DNA from: Fuerstiella sp.
GTDB lineage: Bacteria > Planctomycetota > Planctomycetia > Planctomycetales > Planctomycetaceae
Direction: 5' to 3'
Length of the DNA stretch: 64,000 nt
NCBI GenBank assembly: GCA_029245955.1
Contig: JAQWOH010000019.1
Span: 186,001 to 250,000, forward strand
Shown: positions 53,641 to 60,951 of the stretch, one piece after another
How the letters are laid out: each line of letters begins with the position of its first letter
Position numbering within the stretch: position 1 is the stretch's first letter
Made by a program: the position numbers and the translations under genes
Notes under the pieces: model-generated
Seen by the model: only the letters and a program-made list of their open reading frames with translations
Told to the model about the DNA's origin: nothing
Databases searched by the model: none

Positions 53641-54524
53641 TCCTGCAGACGGCCTGAATCAGCATGTCAGTTGAACATCGGAGCAGGACGACGGTGAAAT
53701 GCGACGAAAGAACGCCCATGTTTCTGACGACCCCCGTTGTGCGGCCCACACCCGGATCTTCCGCTGAGTCTGCTTGCCCATGTATCACGACGCGGTATTT
53801 CAAACTACGACGCCGACTGGAGTCATTTCGATGACCGTGCAATGCAATTCTCTGATGAGCGGCCGCGAATTCCTCCGGAAACTCCTGAGCTCCTCATGCA
53901 ACAGACACTTCCGGAATCGCTCTATCGCAGGTTCGGTGATGTGTTCGCAGTGCAGTTGAAGAAGTGTGAACTGCCACTGACACCCGAGATGCACAAGTCC
54001 GGCATCCGCAAATTCCGGAGTGAATGACACTGTTCCGTGCTGCACTCATCATCAACGATGACCGACGAAACCCGGCCAGCGATCTCTTCATGGAGCTCAA
54101 GAACGGGTAGAGAACCGACTGTCGTTACGTGTTGTAGCCGAACACGTCCACTGCTCCGTCTTTGCGACAAACCGGAAATTCATTGGTGCTGGAACCATCA
54201 TTTCTATACGACGGCAGACTCTGACGCCACGTTTCTTCCGCTCTGTTCAAAACCACGGTTGCCCCAGCGAAGTCCGCGTCTGTGCTCGTGTCCGGTACGG
54301 AAACGAGCACACGCCTATGTTCAAACAGATCCCATAAGAATTCCGACAGCACCTTATCAGACCTCCCTGCTTCGGGACACGTGCAGTTGTATAGCGTTCG
54401 GTGATGAGCGATTAAATATCGACTGATATGGACCACGACAGGTTACACTTGCAGCGTCCGGTTGTAAAAGATATCCGGTCATCCTGTATTCGGCGTCGCG
54501 TCTTCAACAGAAAAAACATTCTTC
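53641..54524. other. Intergenic stretch without a convincing gene
   Basis: This gap of about 880 bases separates the GntR promoter from the spermidine-synthase-like gene. Open frames exist (for example 53737-54027 plus and 54125-54436 minus), but neither has a ribosome-binding site, hydrophobic pattern or motif that I can support. Their Cys/His-rich composition is unlike the neighbours, so the region may hold decayed genes or regulatory RNA. The promoter of the plus-strand gene at 54525 should lie in the last 100 bases. Confidence 0.4.
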
Positions 54525-55220
54525 ATGAGTCCATCCAATCTCGAAATCCTGGCATACGAAGACACACCGCTGGGGCCGCTATGTCTGCGGCGACGTGAAC
54601 TGCTGTCTGAGCCGGGAACGGTTGTGACTGAAGTGACACTGAATCACGAATTTCTGATGAGCAGTTACAACACCGACTCAGAACGTGCCATTTCAAACCG
54701 ATCGGTCGAAATTCATGGTGGCCGTAAGCTGTCAGCGCTGGTCGGAGGACTCGGCCTGGGTTACACGGCTCGCGAATTACTGGCACACGAACATATCGCG
54801 TCGGTTGAAGTTGTCGAATATCTGCCACAGGTTATCGACTGGCTGCAGAGCGACCTGGTCCCGCTGTCAGGCGAACTGAACACCTGTGAACATTTAAAGA
54901 TTACTGCAGGCGACGTCTATCAGCGACTGATGACAGAACCCACGGAACAGTTCGACCTGATTGTCATTGACGTCGATCATTCTCCCGTCGATCAGCTGGG
55001 TGAAGAAGATCACGTATTTTATACAAAAGCAGGTCTTTTGAAGGCCAAAGCCCATCTGCGTAAAAAGGGCGTCCTTGCAGTCTGGTCCTACGCGGAAAGC
55101 AGTGAATTTTCCGAAGCGCTGCGGAACACGTTTACTACGGTCCATGTCGAACCAATCACAACACTTAACACACTTGTGGACCACCAGCAGACTGACTGGC
55201 TGTTCTTTGGCGTCAAGTAA
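54525..55220 (+). CDS. Spermidine-synthase-like methyltransferase-fold protein
   Basis: The 231-residue protein has a Rossmann-like nucleotide site (ALVGGLGLGYTARELL, Gly-rich loop at 74-80), an acidic VEVVEYLP at the end of strand 2, GDVYQRL, and FDLIVIDVDHSP. These are marks of spermidine synthase and related SAM-binding folds. It is shorter than true spermidine synthases and lacks the N-terminal beta domain in full, so aminopropyl transfer is not assured; it may be a SAM-dependent enzyme of unknown substrate. It is convergent with the split-ATPase operon. Confidence 0.7.
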   Translation: MSPSNLEILAYEDTPLGPLCLRRRELLSEPGTVVTEVTLNHEFLMSSYNTDSERAISNRSVEIHGGRKLSALVGGLGLGYTARELLAHEHIASVEVVEYLPQVIDWLQSDLVPLSGELNTCEHLKITAGDVYQRLMTEPTEQFDLIVIDVDHSPVDQLGEEDHVFYTKAGLLKAKAHLRKKGVLAVWSYAESSEFSEALRNTFTTVHVEPITTLNTLVDHQQTDWLFFGVK

Positions 55221-55245
55221 GCGGCACGGATTTCGGCTGGCTGCA

Positions 55246-55935
55246 TCAAACTGAAGTGCTGTCGGACACGATCACGTCTGCGTCATTCCGCACCAATTCC
55301 AGCCCCACGCCGTCACCCCGGTCCGGTGCCAACCGATAAACCCGGTCGGCATGACGCAGAAAGCTGGACACGTCGTGATGACTGATCATCAACACCTGAA
55401 AGCCAAGGGCTGTGCCCGCTTCGTGAACAATCTTCACAAGTCTGGGCACCAGGTCCGGATGCAGCCAGCAATCCTGCTCGTCGAGCACCAGAAACTTGCG
55501 ATGCCGTCGTTCGTCCAGGGTCGTGACAGCAAACATGCGCAGCCCGACAGAAACAACATTGGCCACCGAACCACCCTGACCGCGCATTATATCTTCAGGA
55601 TTTCCGTTGCGTTCAATTGAGAATTCAACGCTGGCGGCATCTCGTTTGAATGACGCCGTGGCTTTGAATACGACCGGCTGATCCAGCACCTCCTGCAATG
55701 CCTTCGTCAACGTCGATTCAATCACCGAAAGCTCTCGCTGAAACACGTCGTTACTCAACTGTTCCAGCGCATCGGTGACCGAATCTGCGATCGCCAGATA
55801 CGCATCAATTTTGTTCCGTCTGTTGGTCAGGTCCGTCTGCTGCGCGACAAGTTCGTCTCGCTTGCCCTGCAGCCGGTCTGCCCGTCCGCGAATTCCTGCC
55901 AACAGGTCAGTTGATGTTTCCAGCTCAGACATCAT
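55246..55935 (-). CDS. C-terminal half of a split SMC/Rad50-like ATPase
   Basis: From the ATG at 55935 the protein has 229 residues. A coiled-coil region (about 1-80) leads into an ABC-type C-lobe: signature-like RGQGGS (118-123), Walker B FLVLDEQD with Asp152/Glu153, and the H-loop in MISHHD. There is no Walker A. In SbcC, Rad50 and SMC proteins these motifs lie in the C-terminal half, while Walker A lies at the N-terminus; here Walker A is on the protein encoded at 57308-58963. It overlaps the coiled-coil gene by 11 bases and is last in the operon. Start choice among 55950, 55935 and 55932 is uncertain. Confidence 0.75.
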   Translation of the reverse strand: MMSELETSTDLLAGIRGRADRLQGKRDELVAQQTDLTNRRNKIDAYLAIADSVTDALEQLSNDVFQRELSVIESTLTKALQEVLDQPVVFKATASFKRDAASVEFSIERNGNPEDIMRGQGGSVANVVSVGLRMFAVTTLDERRHRKFLVLDEQDCWLHPDLVPRLVKIVHEAGTALGFQVLMISHHDVSSFLRHADRVYRLAPDRGDGVGLELVRNDADVIVSDSTSV

Positions 55936-56260
55936 CCCCGTTCCCGGCATTCGGCGGCGTCCCTGCTTCCTGTTCCACTTTTGCCAGCTCGCCGGAAATC
56001 CCTTCCAGAAGTTCCTGGTAGTCGCTGCGTCGTTTTTCGTTCTCGGTCTCCATCTGTTCCAGCTTGTTTTTCAGTTCGTCGATATCACTGGTTTCGAATT
56101 CGTTAACCGCGTCCTTCTGCAGAGCTTCCAGCTGTTTCGTAGCTTCTTCAAGCTGGGTCTGAGCCTGAATCTTCCGTTCGTTCAGGCGTTCGTACTCGCC
56201 CTTGAGCTCATCGATCGAGCGTACTGAGATTTTGTTGCTTTTTGCCATTTCTGACACCAT
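55925..56260 (-). CDS. Small coiled-coil protein of the split-ATPase operon
   Basis: The 111-residue protein is almost wholly heptad-rich helix (about 15-95: ELKGEYERLNERKIQAQ, LEEATKQLEALQKD, LEQMETENEKRRSDY), with a disordered Gly/Asn tail. It starts ten bases after the phosphoesterase stop and overlaps the C-terminal ATPase half by 11 bases. It may represent a detached segment of the coiled-coil arm between the two ATPase halves, or an adaptor joining them. Nothing else is recognised. Confidence 0.65.
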   Translation of the reverse strand: MVSEMAKSNKISVRSIDELKGEYERLNERKIQAQTQLEEATKQLEALQKDAVNEFETSDIDELKNKLEQMETENEKRRSDYQELLEGISGELAKVEQEAGTPPNAGNGDDV

Positions 56261-56270
56261 CCGTTTCGTT

Positions 56271-57311
56271 TCAGGAATCGCGGTTCTGATTGTGATTATC
56301 CGACTTATCAGAAGTCACCTCAGCAGCCAATCGCATGATCTCGTCGGCGACAGGTACTTCAAACTGGTCCAGATACTTTTTCAGGAATTCATTTAACCCG
56401 GCACCGGAATCGGTGCGACGGGCAGTCAATTGACGCAGATCTGCAATGAAGCCGGAGCCCCGTTCTCCGTCCGATCCGTCAGATTCGACTTCCGGATGAA
56501 AGACATCGTCAAATGGTTCGTGCGGCACAGTGACCCAGCCAATCTTCCACGACTGGCCACTGTGTGATTCGAACCGAAATACGTCAGATGAATCGTCTGC
56601 GCCAGTGCCGTCGGCCGACATCAGGAAGGGCACGGCCGGAATATGTTCACGCGACGCGTCACTGCGGGCCCGTCGCGTTATGTTACCAGCCGTAACCCAA
56701 TGAGTCCCACCTTTGCTCACCGGTTGCAGTCGCCGGTGAATATGTCCGTTTACAACAAGGTCAATGCCGGAAATTTCACCTGGACGGACACGACCGGCCT
56801 CTTCATATCCAGGAATAAAAATGTCGTGATGAGTGACCCAGACAACCAGGTCTGCAGCCACACAATCGCTGACAAACTCTTTGGGAATTCTGTTCCCCCA
56901 CGCCGTACCGCCAACCACGGTCTGCTGTCCACCGACCGTGCCGATCCATGGTGATTCGGCGGACAGCTGTTTCAGATGTCCACCGGCGAACAGAACATGA
57001 ATGGAATCGTGCGGCTTCAGAGAATTCTCTCGAACATCGTGGTTGCCGTAGATGGCCGGCAGAGGCTCATCAATGGATTCGATGATAGCGGACAGCAGCC
57101 AGTTAGGGTTGTCCTGAGGCAGCTGGAACAGGTCTCCCAGCAGGATCGGCTGCAGTTGATGCTCGCGAGCATAACGCAGACACCAGCGAAACTTCTGCAG
57201 GGCGACGTGAGGGTAGTTATCTTTGCGAAATCCCGGAATGCGCGCTTCCAGATGCGGATCGCCGATGAACAGCAGTCCCTGAAAACTACTTAATGAGTTA
57301 TGGTCACTCAC
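56271..57311 (-). CDS. Mre11/SbcD-like metallophosphoesterase
   Basis: The 346-residue protein shows the calcineurin-type phosphoesterase motifs in order: GDPHLE (Asp18, His20), LLGDLFQ, YGNHDV, THHDIF and NGHIHRR. Together they bind two metals for phosphodiester cleavage. Position beside SMC-type ATPase genes is typical of SbcD/Mre11, a nuclease working on DNA ends. Its start overlaps the stop of the N-terminal ATPase half by an ATGA. The C-terminal 80 residues lack the usual helical capping region, and the acidic stretch EVESDGSDGERG is a linker. Confidence 0.85.
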   Translation of the reverse strand: MSDHNSLSSFQGLLFIGDPHLEARIPGFRKDNYPHVALQKFRWCLRYAREHQLQPILLGDLFQLPQDNPNWLLSAIIESIDEPLPAIYGNHDVRENSLKPHDSIHVLFAGGHLKQLSAESPWIGTVGGQQTVVGGTAWGNRIPKEFVSDCVAADLVVWVTHHDIFIPGYEEAGRVRPGEISGIDLVVNGHIHRRLQPVSKGGTHWVTAGNITRRARSDASREHIPAVPFLMSADGTGADDSSDVFRFESHSGQSWKIGWVTVPHEPFDDVFHPEVESDGSDGERGSGFIADLRQLTARRTDSGAGLNEFLKKYLDQFEVPVADEIMRLAAEVTSDKSDNHNQNRDS

Positions 57312-58963
57312 GATGGATCGCCCCCATCTGCATGATCTGCATGATCTGCATGCGTTGCTGCAGACAGAGAATGTCCATGAACATCGGGAACAGTCGACAT
57401 CAGAGTTTCCGGATCAATGCTTGCTCCACAGGTGCCGCACTTCGGATTCGACTTCACAAAATGTCGAATCTGTGTTTCGCAGTCAGTCATCTTTATGTGA
57501 GCAGTGGCGGCGTTTTCTGCAGTCTTCGCAACAGTGCCATGTAACTGATGCAGGCCTTCAATCATTACCTTCAGAGCATTCACGTCGGTCTGTACAGGTG
57601 GCGCCGTAAGCGTTTCCGCGGCTGCCGTCGCGGCATTCGCGGCGGACCACATCAGCTGCCGGCCAGTGAGCCCCGTGATGAGTTGCCGCAATCGGTCTGT
57701 CGGAATCTTTTCTGTGGGCTTTCGTAAAGCCTCGAATGCTGCCTGCAGTGAAGTCGCCAATTGAGTCTGAAGGTGAACATCTGTCAACCGGGACATTACA
57801 GCCTGCAACGCGGTGGTGTCGTTCAGTTGTGGAACTGGTTCGAGCATCAACAATGACTGATTGACGTTTTGAACGCAGACTTGTCGACCGGCCGCAGCGA
57901 CAAGCTGATCCAGCATGTACTGACACGCGTCGGCTGGCTCCAGTTCAGGAGGCGCAGCAACGGTGGCACAACAACCAAGAACCCTGTTGGCAGAATTTCT
58001 TCTGCGTGTTCCTGCCAGCAGGTCTCCGATCAGCACTCGTAATCCGTCGACGCCGTGCATAGCCGGCGTCGGTTTCAGTAAGGCCAGTATTTCCGACCGA
58101 CCGTTACAGCGACGCCGTCGCTGCCGCAGATCAGACATTCCATCAACGACGTGCCGTAAACGCGTCGCCGTCTGATTCGCACGCTCCAGATCGGCGGAAG
58201 TCGTCGTGGCCTGTTCCAGTTGCTCAAGAACACAGCGTTGTGCCTGCAGCCGTCGGCACTCACTGCTGCTGCGATCCAGCTCACCGGTGAGGCGTTTCAA
58301 GAGATGAATACGCTGTTCAGAGGCCTGAATCGCCTGGAAAGACGCCCCCGCCTCAGCGATGCGTTCGGAGATATCATCGACCGGCGCGAATGCCTTCAGA
58401 CGAACGGCATTTCTCTCGATTTCGGCCTTCAGGCGTTTCGCTTCGTTTTTCTTGTCGCGCAGCTGCAGACGATGACGGTGCTGCATCTCAACCAGTCGAG
58501 AAGCATCAGAGGAAGAAGCGAAGAACGATGCGGCCCGACTGCCGGATTCGCCCAACAGGAAAACGGGGGCTTTCTGTTCTCCGAAATGGATATCGTATTC
58601 GTTTTTCGTTTTTCCAGTCTCGGCTTCCACGCGTTCCAGACGCAGCAGATCGTGCAATGCAGCAGGAACGGAAGTGCCAACACGATGAACATCTTCGCCA
58701 TCCAGCGTGTACTTAACGGTCGTCTTCCTGCGTTCCCAGCAAACGGTGTGACCATCGTCGGTTTCAACCGTGATTCGACAGCACTTTGCACCATGACGCA
58801 TCACATGAGTCGAACGTCCGTTGGTGGCCAGAGTCTGCAGCGCTGCCACGACTGCGGATTTACCGCAGTTGTTCGGTCCGGTCAGGACCGTCAGACCGTC
58901 TGCCAAATCGATCTCAGTCCGCGCATGCGACATAAAGTTTTCGAGAATGATACGTCGCAGCAT
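57308..58963 (-). CDS. N-terminal half of a split SbcC/Rad50-like ATPase ending in a CxxC hook
   Basis: The 551-residue protein opens with RRIILENFMSHARTEIDL and a Walker A (GPNNCGKS, residues 29-36), as in SbcC, Rad50 and RecF-type ATPases. A long helical region follows, with many Gln, Leu and Arg heptads, about 160-470. Near the end CGTCG (Cys509, Cys512) resembles the Rad50 zinc hook, where two molecules join through zinc. Rad50 continues back through a second arm to Walker B; here the protein stops 39 residues after the hook. The missing half is encoded at 55246-55935. The tail carries a (HAD)3 repeat. Confidence 0.8.
   Translation of the reverse strand: MLRRIILENFMSHARTEIDLADGLTVLTGPNNCGKSAVVAALQTLATNGRSTHVMRHGAKCCRITVETDDGHTVCWERRKTTVKYTLDGEDVHRVGTSVPAALHDLLRLERVEAETGKTKNEYDIHFGEQKAPVFLLGESGSRAASFFASSSDASRLVEMQHRHRLQLRDKKNEAKRLKAEIERNAVRLKAFAPVDDISERIAEAGASFQAIQASEQRIHLLKRLTGELDRSSSECRRLQAQRCVLEQLEQATTTSADLERANQTATRLRHVVDGMSDLRQRRRRCNGRSEILALLKPTPAMHGVDGLRVLIGDLLAGTRRRNSANRVLGCCATVAAPPELEPADACQYMLDQLVAAAGRQVCVQNVNQSLLMLEPVPQLNDTTALQAVMSRLTDVHLQTQLATSLQAAFEALRKPTEKIPTDRLRQLITGLTGRQLMWSAANAATAAAETLTAPPVQTDVNALKVMIEGLHQLHGTVAKTAENAATAHIKMTDCETQIRHFVKSNPKCGTCGASIDPETLMSTVPDVHGHSLSAATHADHADHADGGDPS
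57326..57355 (-). repeat. Tandem 9-base repeat encoding (His-Ala-Asp)n
   Basis: The unit TGCATGATC is repeated about three times near the 3' end of the N-terminal ATPase gene, and on the minus strand it encodes HAD three times. It lies about 15 bases from the start of the phosphoesterase gene, so repeat-number change would alter the ATPase tail without shifting frame. Confidence 0.75.
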
Positions 58964-59520
58964 GGCGGTGGATGAGCTGTTCTGTGCAGAAACTGATGCG
59001 GTGCACTAATGGCCCCGAAAAAATCATTGAGATTGCGATCCTCCACGAAGAATAGCCGGCCGTATGCCGGAAAACACGTCACTCGTCCCGTGGCGATTCA
59101 AAGAATGAAGGCATCGCTGGTGGCACATAGAAGCACACGATGGCATGCTCATTGTTCTTGCGGCCAAGAATCTTCGGGACAGCACTATTACGTGTCAAAT
59201 ACAGGATTACTGCCCCAATGCACACCAGCGGAACGCACGATGGTGCGTTCCGGTCGGTAACATCGGCTACGGTGCCTGGACCGACGACTGCCATACTGGA
59301 ATCATTCACGGTAACTGCGATGATGGGGTCGCATACACGATTCTCGGTCAGAGGATGATCAGGCACTGGCATCATATGAAGCAATCATTGGTGCAGGTCA
59401 ACATGACGACGACAATTCCGAAGCTCACATGAAGCTCGAATAGGAACCGTAACTGTCAGGACGAAATGAATGAATTGGGGGCAAATCCTCAGAGGGTCAC
59501 CGGGACAACTTCGAATACTC
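58964..59520. other. Divergent intergenic region
   Basis: These 557 bases separate the split-ATPase operon (minus) from the FAD/deacetylase gene (plus), so two promoters are expected. Overlapping open frames of about 70-100 codons occur on both strands near 59079-59432, but none has a signal sequence, ribosome-binding site or recognisable domain. Confidence 0.4.
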
Positions 59521-60951
59521 ATGAACACCATGAAGAACACGCATTGGGTCGCTGCACTGGTCCTGTTGATGGTTCGAGTCTCTCCGACCGCTGCGGACGA
59601 ATTCATCTTCGATGTCGCTGTGTACGGTTCTACACCCGGCGAGTTTTGTGCGGCGATCGCCGCTGCCCGGGAAGGGGCGTCGGTCGTTCTGCTGGAACCG
59701 ACTGATCATATAGGCGGCATGAATACGGGCGGGCTGAGCCATTGTGACTCGAACCAGATGGTCCGCAGCACTGTGATGGGACTGTTCGATGAGTGGCACA
59801 GTCTAGTGGTGGGAGATTACACAGATCGCGGGCTCGACGCCCCCTACAATCCCGCCGTTAAAGATCAGACACGGTGGACGTTTGAACCGCATGTCGCGAT
59901 GCGCGTAACCATGCAGATGCTGGACGAGGCCGGAGTCACAGTGCTGACAGGGCGGCAACTGAAGTCAGTCGCAAAATACGGGGCACGCATCACATCTCTG
60001 GTCACGAAGAACGGCACGTTTGGTGCCAGAAGCTTTGTCGCTGGCACATACGAAGGCGATCTGATGGCCGCCGCGGCAGTGGATTGGACGATCGGGCGGG
60101 AAGGACACGAAGAGTATGCAGAATCGCTGGCGGGCAAGCAGTATCCAAAACAGAAGATGAACATTAACGACATCGACAGCAACGGCAAACTGCTGCCAGC
60201 CAATAAGAAAGTCGCGGGCCCGGTTCCTGACAGGCTTGTGGTTCTGACCTTTGATGATTCGGCGGTAACCCATGCCACGCACGTCGGCCCACTGCTGAAG
60301 AAGTATGGGTTCGGCGCTACGTTCTTCATCACCGAGGGTTTCAACTTCACGACTAACAAGAACGATTACATGACGTGGGAGCAAATCAGAAAACTGCATG
60401 ATGCTGGATTTGAGATTGGCAATCACACGCGACGTCATACTGCTGTCAGTCGCCAGACGCCCGCTGAAATCGACTCTGACGTGGCGCATATCGAGGAACA
60501 ATGTATCAAGTATGACATCCCCAAACCGATCAGTTTCTGCTACCCGGGATATGCGACCAGCGACGACGCGGTCAATGTACTGAGTGAGCGGGGTTACCGA
60601 TTTGCTCGAGCTGGTGGTGCCCGCGCATTTGATCCGGCCAGGGACAACCCGCTGCTGATGCCTCAGGCATTCGACGGAAAACCTGACAGTACGTTTGAGC
60701 AATTCGTGGCGGCGACGGCGATGGCCAGGGATGGCAGAATTGCTGTCATGACGTTTCATGGGATTCCCGATGCGCCGCACCCCTGGGTCTCAACCACTCC
60801 TGCAATGCTGGAGCGATATCTCAAACACCTCGTCGATGAAAACTGCACCGTCATCGCGCTGCGTGATCTTGAAAGGTACCTTCACCGTAAGGACAATTCC
60901 CCCCGGGACCGAGCAGAGAGCAGGAATTCAACTGGCAGAACAGACCGATGA
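59521..60951 (+). CDS. Chimeric FAD-oxidoreductase fragment / polysaccharide deacetylase
   Basis: From the ATG at 59521 the protein has 476 residues and a signal peptide (1-25). Residues 28-226 match the N-terminal part of the FAD-dependent oxidoreductase family common in planctomycetes: VAVYGSTPGEFCAAIAAAREG, HIGGMNTGGL and GTYEGDLMAAA. Instead of its long C-terminal half, the frame passes at about residue 226-234 into a NodB-type polysaccharide deacetylase: VVLTFDD (Asp246 region), KYGFGATFFITEG and the metal pair of GNHTRRH (His302, His306). A catalytic oxidoreductase seems unlikely, but the deacetylase half looks complete. It overlaps the downstream PSCyt gene by an ATGA. An internal deletion between neighbouring genes would explain it. 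Confidence 0.8.
   Translation: MNTMKNTHWVAALVLLMVRVSPTAADEFIFDVAVYGSTPGEFCAAIAAAREGASVVLLEPTDHIGGMNTGGLSHCDSNQMVRSTVMGLFDEWHSLVVGDYTDRGLDAPYNPAVKDQTRWTFEPHVAMRVTMQMLDEAGVTVLTGRQLKSVAKYGARITSLVTKNGTFGARSFVAGTYEGDLMAAAAVDWTIGREGHEEYAESLAGKQYPKQKMNINDIDSNGKLLPANKKVAGPVPDRLVVLTFDDSAVTHATHVGPLLKKYGFGATFFITEGFNFTTNKNDYMTWEQIRKLHDAGFEIGNHTRRHTAVSRQTPAEIDSDVAHIEEQCIKYDIPKPISFCYPGYATSDDAVNVLSERGYRFARAGGARAFDPARDNPLLMPQAFDGKPDSTFEQFVAATAMARDGRIAVMTFHGIPDAPHPWVSTTPAMLERYLKHLVDENCTVIALRDLERYLHRKDNSPRDRAESRNSTGRTDR

Noticed and set aside
53737-54436. Small open frames of about 95-105 codons on both strands in the gap after the GntR gene
   Set aside because: No ribosome-binding sites, no domain motifs, and conflicting strands; reported only as an unexplained interval.
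59079-59432. Overlapping plus- and minus-strand frames between the split-ATPase operon and the chimeric gene
   Set aside because: They overlap each other, lack start signals and have no recognisable protein pattern.
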